This document shows positions 40,783-49,248 of a stretch of DNA of 49,248 bases, piece after piece. A model generated the notes under the pieces. It was not told the origin of the DNA and did not search any database. It saw only the letters and a list, made by a program, of their open reading frames with translations. This stretch comes from an uncultured bacterium (GTDB taxonomy: Bacteria > Nitrospirota > Thermodesulfovibrionia > Thermodesulfovibrionales > CALJEL01). The position numbers were made by a program, and so were the translations under genes. Where the stretch lies: NCBI GenBank assembly GCA_938074335.1, contig CALJEL010000028.1, positions 1 through 49,248 of the forward strand, read 5' to 3'. Positions within the stretch are counted from its first letter, which is position 1. Every line of letters starts with the position of its first letter.

Positions 40783-42122
40783 GTGTTTAAAACTATTAAG
40801 GCAAAGGTCTTCTTTTTTGTCTTCCTGCTTGTATCAGGCACAGCACTCCTTTTTTATCTGTTCACCACAGATGTCATGAGAAAACATCTCCTGAAAGAGA
40901 TACTTCAGAGAACAGAATTGCTTGCCAGAAGCATATCTGCCTCTGCCTCCTATCATTTTATCTCAAAGGATATGCTCGGTCTTGATCATACTATATTCCA
41001 TGCAAAGGAAAAACACCCTGACATAGAATCCATAGCCCTTGTTGATAAAAACTGGAATATCCTTGCCCATACAGAAATAGAGAAAAACGGGATGAGATTT
41101 ATCAAATCTCCTGGAAACGATGTAAAACATACAGAGGATTTGATCATCAGGAAAGTTGAAAATGGTTATGAAATAACCTCGCCTTTAACTTTTGCAAATC
41201 AAAACCTTGGTTATCTTGTATTGAAGATAAATGACTCATCAATACTTGCTGCAGAAAAGAGGATGAAAAGAAATATTTTAATCATAGGCACGGTTATATT
41301 AGTTTTTGCAGGAGCTGTTACTATAGCCCTTTCAACCATTATCACCAGACCTGTTAATACTCTTATAAAAGGTATAGAGGCATTAAGATATAACGAGGTA
41401 GAAGGACCCCTTCCTGTATATTCCACTGATGAACTGGGGAAGCTTACACAACATTTTAATGAGCTGGTCAATACTATTACAATCCAGCAGGAAAGCATTA
41501 AACATTATGCAATAAAACTGGAGGAATCCTTCATATCAACAGTAAAGTCCTGGCTGCAGCAATTGATGCAAGAGATCCTTTTACCATGGGGCATTCCTCA
41601 AGGGTAGCCATTCTTTCCTCAAGGCTCGGAGAAAAAATAGGCCTTAACAAGACAGACCTTGAGGACCTTGAGATTTCCTGCATGTTTCATGATATCGGTA
41701 AACTCAGGATACCCGATGCAATTTTGCTTAAAAAGGGCTCTCTTGATACCGCTGAATATCGTGAGATCATGAAGCATCCAGAATATGGTGCAGAGATTCT
41801 CAGAAGAGCACCTACGCTCCATAAATATATACCTGCTGTTCTTCATCATCATGAATGGTATAATGGAAAGGGCTATCCCTATGGACTGAGAGCAAAGGAG
41901 ATACCTGTATCAGCATCAATAATCGCTGTTGCTGATGCCTTTGATGCTATGACATCATCAAGACCTTACAGGCAAGGGTTATCACTAAAGGATGCCTTTG
42001 ATGAGCTGGCATACTGGGCTGGTAAGCAGTTTGATCCTGAGATTGTTAAAATATTGCTGGAACTTCTCAGGAAAGAGGGAAGGACTATATTTAAACATAA
42101 ACAGGAACGGCTTACAATATGA
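40783..42122 (+). pseudogene. HAMP-HD-GYP c-di-GMP phosphodiesterase, one frameshift
   Basis: Two overlapping frames together encode one protein: N-terminal transmembrane helix, periplasmic sensor, second helix, HAMP (40783 to about 41545), then an HD-GYP domain. The catalytic part has HDIGKLRIPD, the HHHEWYNGKGYP signature and VADAFDAMTSSRPYR. Near 41547-41552 the frame shifts: the first frame would continue SWLQQ while the other reads LAAAIDARDPFTMGHSSRVA, the normal HD-GYP entry. The span is 1340 nt, one base short of a multiple of 3, so a single lost base explains it, giving 446 residues. Sequencing error or a real inactivation; GTG start behind AGGGGG. Confidence 0.8.
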
Positions 42123-42631
42123 AAAAACTTATTATATTAAACCTGTTATTTTTATTCTCCTGTTCTTTTATCAAAGAGGTTGAAATCGACTCAGCCATAA
42201 AGAGGGGGAAAAATTATTATCATGAAGGAAATTATAGAGAGGCACTCCGAACATGCTATAACTATCTTGATAATTATCAAGAAAATAAGGAATTCAAAAA
42301 TTTCTGTTTCAGTGTCTTTATGAATATAAAGGAAGAGGCAGAGCAATTATACAGGCAGGAAGCTTATAAAAAAGCAGGCTTGACATATAAATTCCTTATA
42401 GAATACAAACCAAAGTCACTCAAGATAGAAATAGAAGAGCTCCAGGCTATGAAAACAGAATGCATTAAAAGACTCTCCGCAAGGGCTTTGAGCAACTACA
42501 GAAAGGGGAATATAAAGGATGCCATTTCCATGTGGAATGATGTCCTGGATATAGATCCTATGAACTCAGAGGCAAAAAAATCAATCTCAACTGCCTCTAC
42601 GCAATTAAAAAACATTAACGAGATGCAGTAA
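42119..42631 (+). CDS. TPR-like lipoprotein
   Basis: A 170-residue protein with a lipoprotein signal (LLFLFSC, Cys15 as the acylated residue) and helical repeats resembling TPRs (AIKRGKNYYHEGNYREALRTCYNYL; LSNYRKGNIKDAISMWNDVLDIDP). Probably a periplasmic or outer-membrane-attached scaffold. Its start overlaps the stop of the HD-GYP gene by 4 bases, so the two form an operon. Confidence 0.78.
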   Translation: MKKLIILNLLFLFSCSFIKEVEIDSAIKRGKNYYHEGNYREALRTCYNYLDNYQENKEFKNFCFSVFMNIKEEAEQLYRQEAYKKAGLTYKFLIEYKPKSLKIEIEELQAMKTECIKRLSARALSNYRKGNIKDAISMWNDVLDIDPMNSEAKKSISTASTQLKNINEMQ

Positions 42632-43098
42632 AAATTCGCCCATCTCCCTCCCTGAGCAAAATAAGAGTCTCATGGATAACAGAAAACGACCGCTGAAGCC
42701 CGGGATTGACGATAGAAGTTGAAAACCTTACAGGCATTGCAAGCCGAGCTCAACTGACGATATAGATTTGTCAACGAGCGCTCACCAAATTAAATACTGC
42801 ATCTCCACTGTTGAATGCTCGTCTTCCCCCTCGTCCCATTAGCGAGTTCTACTGGCAATCCACGGTGAGGCCCGCTTTTGCCGATAGAAAACTGGCAGAC
42901 CTCAAAGTCTTATCAGAGCAGCAGCAATAGAGCAGTAGACCAGCAGAGCAGTAGAGCAGCAGTTAAAATGTGGTAAATATCCTTCATAAAAACTGCTGCC
43001 CTGTTGCACTACTGCTCTGCTGGTCTAAGAAGGCTTTGAGGCATCCCCCACCATTGAAAATGCATTTCTATCGTCAAATTGAGGGGTAAGGGAAAGCC
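42632..43098. repeat. Gene-free repeat region with degraded MITE-like copy
   Basis: The right end of the MITE-like family (GGCATCCCCCACCATTG, then TGCATTTCTATCGTCAAATTGAGGGG) ends at 43086. A GCCGATAG sequence near 42880 may be its left end. Between them are AGCAGTAG octamers (42909-42962) and their complement (42994-43024). The first 240 bp (42632-42870) show no ORF or clear element. Confidence 0.65.
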
Positions 43099-43128
43099 TT
43101 TACAGGCTTTATAAGACTAATTTATAAT
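43099..43128 (+). promoter_or_regulatory. Promoter of the aminotransferase-serA operon
   Basis: TTTACA at 43099-43104, an 18-bp spacer, and TATAAT at 43123-43128. Transcription would start near 43135 and give a leader of about 80 nt. It lies just past the MITE end. Confidence 0.6.
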
Positions 43129-43145
43129 ATTTGTCTGATTAAGCA

Positions 43146-43164
43146 GCAACTCAGCCTGAGTTGC
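43146..43164 (+). promoter_or_regulatory. Leader hairpin
   Basis: Perfect 8-bp stem GCAACTCA/TGAGTTGC with a 3-base loop GCC in the predicted leader, 50 bases before the start. No T-run follows, so it is not a simple terminator. It may stabilise the mRNA or form part of a regulatory leader. Confidence 0.4.
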
Positions 43165-43213
43165 CTTAACAAGGCTACGCTGAGAGATAGCTACAAATAG
43201 AGGAGGAAATCTT

Positions 43214-44359
43214 ATGACGATCAAAAAATATCTTCTTGCACCAGGTCCAACACCTGTGCCACCTGAGGTTTTACTTAAGATGGCTATGCCCATTATTCAT
43301 CACAGGGCACCTGATTTCATCCCTGTGCTTGATGAGGCAAAAAATGGACTCAAATGGCTATTTCAGACAAAGAATGATGTCCTTATCCTCTGTTCCACAG
43401 GAACTGGTGGAATGGTTGGTGCTGTAAATAATTTCTTTAACCCTGGAGATAAGGTTATAGTTGTCAATGGTGGTAAGTTTGGTGAAAGGTGGACAAAGAT
43501 CTGTCAGGCCTATGGCCTTAATGTCCATGAGATATCGGTTGAGTGGGGCTATTCTGTCAGGCCCGAACAGGTTGAGGAGGCATTAAAAAAGGTACCTGAT
43601 GCAAAGGGGCTTTTCATGCAGTCCTGTGAGACATCCACAGGTGTCTATCATGATATAGAGGGTGTGGCAAGGGTACTTAAAAATCATCCTGATGTGCTCT
43701 TTATAGTTGACTCTATAAGTGCCCTTGTGGCCCATGACATAAAGACTGATGAGCTTGGTATAGATATCCATGTGGCAGGCTCGCAGAAGGGTCTTATGCT
43801 CCCGCCAGGACTTGCCCTTGTGAGTGTATCCGAAAAGGCATGGAAGCGGGCAGAGAGCTCAAAGATGCCACGATTTTATTTTAATTTTAAGAAAGAAAGG
43901 GAAAATCTCCAGAAGAACCAGACAAACTTTACCTCAGCTGTTACCCTTATAATAGGTCTAAATGAAAGCCTCAGGCTTCTCAAGCAGGAAGGTCTTGAGA
44001 ATGTCTTTAAAAGACATGCGAGGCTGGCGCATGCCACAAGAAAGGCAATGGAGGCAATAGGTCTAAAGCTCTTTGCAAAGGACTCACCGAGCAACTCTGT
44101 TACAGCAATAGAGGCACCCCAGGGTATAGATGGTCAGGCGATTTATAAAAACCTGAGAGAGAGATATGGCATTACCGGTGCTGGTGGTCAGGATAAACTG
44201 AAGGGAAAGATATTCAGGATAGCCCATCTTGGATATGCAGATACCTTTGATGTTATCACAGCAGTAAGCGGTGTGGAGATGGTCCTTAAATCCATGGGAT
44301 ACAATATAAAGCTTGGCACAGGTGTTGGTGTTGCTGAAGAAATCTTAATGGAGGCATAG
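43214..44359 (+). CDS. Class V aminotransferase (alanine-glyoxylate/serine-pyruvate type)
   Basis: A 381-residue PLP enzyme of the PucG/SGAT group: LLAPGPTPVPPEVLLKM, CSTGTGGMVGAVNNFFNPGD, and PLP lysine in VAGSQKGLMLPPGLA. Family members move amino groups between alanine or serine and glyoxylate or pyruvate. Its position immediately before serA suggests it serves serine synthesis in place of a typical SerC, acting on phosphohydroxypyruvate; this is inference. GAGGAGG upstream marks a strong start. Confidence 0.88.
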   Translation: MTIKKYLLAPGPTPVPPEVLLKMAMPIIHHRAPDFIPVLDEAKNGLKWLFQTKNDVLILCSTGTGGMVGAVNNFFNPGDKVIVVNGGKFGERWTKICQAYGLNVHEISVEWGYSVRPEQVEEALKKVPDAKGLFMQSCETSTGVYHDIEGVARVLKNHPDVLFIVDSISALVAHDIKTDELGIDIHVAGSQKGLMLPPGLALVSVSEKAWKRAESSKMPRFYFNFKKERENLQKNQTNFTSAVTLIIGLNESLRLLKQEGLENVFKRHARLAHATRKAMEAIGLKLFAKDSPSNSVTAIEAPQGIDGQAIYKNLRERYGITGAGGQDKLKGKIFRIAHLGYADTFDVITAVSGVEMVLKSMGYNIKLGTGVGVAEEILMEA

Positions 44360-47254
<2,895 letters not shown>

Positions 47255-47255
<1 letters not shown>

Positions 47256-47725
47256 TGTCAAAGAGAGAGGCAAAAAGATATGTAAGAAGACTTGAGGCTG
47301 AGTTTGAAGGCGGAGGTCTGAGCGGCAGGGGGCTCACGAGTGATATATCAAGAAAAGGGCTCTTTATAAGAACTCAGAAGGCACTTGCACCTGGCACACC
47401 TGTAACAGTAAGACTTCATCTCTCTAACGGAAGAATCTCCATAGTGAAAGGTGTAGTCAGGAGGGCAATAAAGGTTCCAATTTATGCATCTGAGATTAAA
47501 AATGGTATGGGCATAGAGATAAAGGAGATGGATGATTTTTTTGAGTCCCTTTTAATGCAACTGGAAGGTGAAGTTTTGTCAGAAGAAAAAAAAGAAGAAA
47601 CCCGAAAAGATGAATTCCTGATTATCACCTGCCCTTCCTGTAGTGTGAAAAATAAGGTTCTGGCAGAAAAGGCCTCTCTTGGTCCAAGATGTGGCAGATG
47701 CAGGACCTTGCTTCTTATAAATTGA
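47255..47725 (+). CDS. PilZ-domain protein with C-terminal zinc-ribbon-like motif
   Basis: A 156-residue protein. Residues 5-110 form a PilZ domain (RYVRRLEAEF, SDISRKGLFIR), which binds c-di-GMP through the Arg pair and the D/NxSxxG motif. The C-terminus adds ITCPSCSVKNKV...PRCGRCRTLL, two CxxC pairs that look like an MJ0042-type zinc ribbon. The window also encodes an HD-GYP protein, so c-di-GMP signalling is likely. Confidence 0.82.
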
Positions 47726-48423
47726 ATCTTGGAAGGCTATTAAAGTTTCTTTATCCTTCCAGATGTCCGATATGTAATAATGATTCATCCTATCAATTCT
47801 ATCCTTTCTGCATATCCTGCTGGTGTAATATCATGCCTTTTGATGGTCACAGATGTGCTGTTTGTTCAATACCGCTTCCATCTCATTCTTCTATCTGTGG
47901 AGACTGTATCATGGATAGGCCATTTTTTAAAAGCTCCTTCACCTATGGCTTATATGATGGGATATTAAAGGAGGCTATCTATCAATTAAAATATTCGGGG
48001 TTGAGAAATCTTGCAAGGCCTTTATCAGGATTGCTTCTACAACTGCCCTTACCGGATGCAGACTTAATTGTGCCTGTTCCACCTGACAGATATAGATTAA
48101 AAAACAGAGGATTCAATCACACATCCCTTATCGCAAGATATCTCTCAAAAAGGCTCAAGATGCCCCTTGTCATTGATGGCCTTATAAAGATAAAGGCCAC
48201 TCCACAGCAGATCAATCTAAAAAGGGAAGAAAGGCTCAAAAATCTCAAAAGGGCCTTCAGGGCAGTAAAGAGTTTTTCAGGAAAAAGAATCCTTCTTATT
48301 GATGATGTGATAACAACAGGTGCCACTGCCTCAGAGTGTGCAAGGGCATTACTCCTCGCAGGAGCATCTGAGGTCTATCTCGTAGCAATTGCAAGAAGTG
48401 TGGCAGAGAGATTTTATACATAA
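47689..48423 (+). CDS. comF: ComF-family phosphoribosyltransferase-like protein
   Basis: A 244-residue protein with an N-terminal zinc finger (CPIC, CISC, CAVC, CGDC; residues 20-75) and a PRTase-like domain: VPPDRYRLKNRGFNHTSLIA and PRPP loop ILLIDDVITTGATASECA. Homologs take part in DNA uptake and amidophosphoribosyl-type chemistry; the role here is unknown. It overlaps the PilZ gene by 37 bases; a start at ATG 47698 is also possible. Confidence 0.88.
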   Translation: MWQMQDLASYKLNLGRLLKFLYPSRCPICNNDSSYQFYPFCISCWCNIMPFDGHRCAVCSIPLPSHSSICGDCIMDRPFFKSSFTYGLYDGILKEAIYQLKYSGLRNLARPLSGLLLQLPLPDADLIVPVPPDRYRLKNRGFNHTSLIARYLSKRLKMPLVIDGLIKIKATPQQINLKREERLKNLKRAFRAVKSFSGKRILLIDDVITTGATASECARALLLAGASEVYLVAIARSVAERFYT

Positions 48424-48745
48424 AATCCTGTGGCATCTCAATTCTGGCTTTAACAGGACCCCTAAACTGCTGATAGCAATGGCGGGGGATGCCGATATTT
48501 TGGGGTTCACGGGGTGAAGCTTGTCTTCACCCCGTGCTTTAAAGGCAATATCAGCACCCCAGAAAATCTGACGATTTTCTGGGGACCCCGCCTGCGACAC
48601 CTTAATAGAGCAGTAGAGCAACAGAGCAGCAGAGCAGCAGTTAAATAATAATTTAAAAAAAATTCCTTAATAAAAACTACTGCTCTGCTGCTCTAAAAAG
48701 GCTTTGAGGTATACCCCGCCATTAAAAATAAATCACAGAATGTAA

Positions 48746-48765
48746 CTCAGGCATTCTTGCCTGAG
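48746..48765. repeat. TTCT-loop hairpin
   Basis: CTCAGGCA-TTCT-TGCCTGAG. It has the same architecture as 32579-32598 with two compensated stem changes (A/T to T/A, A/T to G/C). Confidence 0.8.
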
Positions 48766-48801
48766 GAAAATAAATCACAGACAAGACAGCTCTGGGAGAG
48801 A

Positions 48802-48879
48802 GGTAGCCGCAGGCTTCAGCCTGCGATAAATGGTGGAAATACAAAAAAAAACGCAAGCTAAAGCTTGCGGCTACCAGCT
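48802..48879. repeat. GTAGCCGCA-bounded repeat element (copy 2)
   Basis: Shorter relative of 25617-25750: inverted ends GGTAGCCGCA/TGCGGCTACC, hairpins GCAGGCTTCAGCCTGC and CGCAAGCTAAAGCTTGCG, and the shared core CGATAAATGGTGGAAATAC. Confidence 0.8.
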
Positions 48880-49078
48880 TTAGCACTATGGTGTCGCACT
48901 GTCGCACTATCGCACTGTGGCTTGGCTTTGAAGCATCCCCCGCCATTAAAAATGCATTTCTATCAGCAAATTGAGGACAGGACAAAAAATCTTGACTTCC
49001 TTATTATTCAGTAGTAAGATTTATAGAGCCTTTCAGCCAGACTTATAACTGGCATAACATTATTTGAAGGAGGGGGAT

Positions 49079-49195
49079 ATGAGATACCCTACAAAAGGAC
49101 CAGCTACAGGTAAGGCAAAGGAGTTCATTGACTTCATACTCTCTCCTGAGGGACAGGCTATTGTTGAGAAAAACGGTTTTGTGAGGATAAGATAG
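49079..49195 (+). pseudogene. C-terminal remnant of a PstS-like phosphate-binding protein
   Basis: The 38-residue ORF MRYPTKGPATGKAKEFIDFI...LSPEGQAIVEKNGFVRIR matches the last residues of periplasmic phosphate-binding proteins. The same frame extends upstream only a few codons before a stop, and the DNA before it is repeat. A GGAGGGGG precedes the ATG, so it could be translated, but the ligand-binding domain is missing. Truncation probably came from the adjacent repeat insertion. Confidence 0.6.
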
Positions 49196-49198
49196 GTT

Positions 49199-49248
49199 AT
49201 GTTTAAATCCTCAAGTCTCAGGACAAAGATAAATGTAATTATAATAGC
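49199..49248 (+). CDS. Start of a membrane protein, possibly sensor kinase (partial)
   Basis: ATG 49199 opens a frame to the window edge reading MFKSSSLRTKINVIIIA, a basic start leading into a hydrophobic helix. SLRTKI followed by a helix is common at the start of HAMP-type sensor kinases and chemoreceptors. Too short to identify. Confidence 0.4.
   Translation, partial: MFKSSSLRTKINVIII

Larger units (their letters stand above)
48459..48976. mobile_element. MITE-like element, composite copy
   Basis: The left end CCCCTAAACTGCTGATAG and GGCGGGGGATGCC match copy 1. A 40-bp insert holds its own hairpin (CACGGGGTGAAG/CTTCACCCCGTG). The CCCCAGAAAATC hairpin and AGCAGTAG octamers follow. A first right end (TACCCCGCCATT, near 48713) is interrupted; a second, intact right end closes at 48976 after a GTAGCCGCA element. 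This looks like one element inserted into or recombined with another. Confidence 0.65.
48424..49078. repeat. Gene-free composite repeat region
   Basis: 655 bp with nested repeat elements and no gene. The components are listed separately. The region ends at a PstS C-terminal remnant. Confidence 0.8.

Noticed and set aside
43146-43195. TPP riboswitch upstream of the aminotransferase (CTGAGAG present)
   Set aside because: Only this short piece matches; the ACCC-loop and the CTGATCTGG region are absent.

Overview
The window reads as a chromosomal segment of an anaerobic, Gram-negative, moderately AT-rich bacterium. The evidence is NiFe-hydrogenase maturation genes, a Tat-exported respiratory molybdoenzyme, lipoproteins, sigma-54 regulation and a selenocysteine-type reading of UGA. 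Gene content and the serine and shikimate gene order would fit Nitrospirota or a neighbouring phylum, but no rRNA or marker comparison is possible here, so the taxonomy is tentative. No tRNA, rRNA or CRISPR was recognised.

Layout. 1-143: end of an insertion sequence whose transposase leaves the window to the left. 158-3950: a strong sigma-70-type promoter and three glycosyltransferases. 13191 down to 3993 (minus strand): a long arsenic operon read arsR, acr3, tandem Usp, arsD, a HesB/IscA-like protein with Cys35, a second HesB/IscA-like protein with an in-frame UGA at codon 35, a four-helix-bundle protein, arsA, arsM, a second ACR3/BASS-type permease, an ADP-ribosylglycohydrolase, and a frameshifted tail of rseC-like and MIP18/SufT-like genes. 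13415-18471: DUF948, YtxH, hypA, hypB, hypF, hypD, without hypC or hypE. 18479-18599: three tandem hairpin repeats between convergent operons. 18597-21595: a two-gene NitT/TauT-type ABC transporter without its own binding protein. 21755-25451: a PhnD-like binding protein, a histidine kinase and an NtrC-type regulator, overlapping in tandem. 25556-26534: repeats and a HEPN/MNT pair. 26664-30985: an excellent sigma-54 promoter followed by a four-cluster ferredoxin subunit, a 955-residue molybdopterin oxidoreductase and a TorD-like chaperone. 30986-33168: repeat-rich DNA, a coiled-coil membrane protein, rlmH, a truncated nucleotidyltransferase and a 42-residue membrane protein. 33178-42631: aroC, aroK, aroB, rnr, lytic transglycosylase, nadA, ubiX, a frameshifted HD-GYP gene and a lipoprotein. 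43214-48423: class V aminotransferase, serA, purA, PilZ, comF. 48424-49248: composite repeats, a PstS C-terminal remnant and the start of another gene.

How it may work together. The ars operon combines sensing (ArsR), metallochaperone (ArsD), ATP-driven and secondary efflux (ArsA, ACR3), methylation (ArsM) and up to three iron-sulfur assembly-type proteins. The PhnD-like/kinase/sigma-54-regulator trio lies just upstream of a molybdoenzyme operon with a canonical -24/-12 promoter. This is the architecture of AioXSR/ArxXSR-type oxyanion sensing, so an inducible oxyanion or sulfur-compound respiration is plausible; the substrate is not established.

The most interesting signal is the UGA codon at 9982-9984. 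It falls exactly where the neighbouring paralog and E. coli IscA carry Cys35, and a 6-bp hairpin with a GGAC loop begins 11 nt downstream, which fits a bacterial SECIS element. A second theme is dense intergenic repetition: short hairpins with compensatory stem changes, MITE-like elements, and low-complexity arrays whose units are nearly always 8 bp whatever their sequence.
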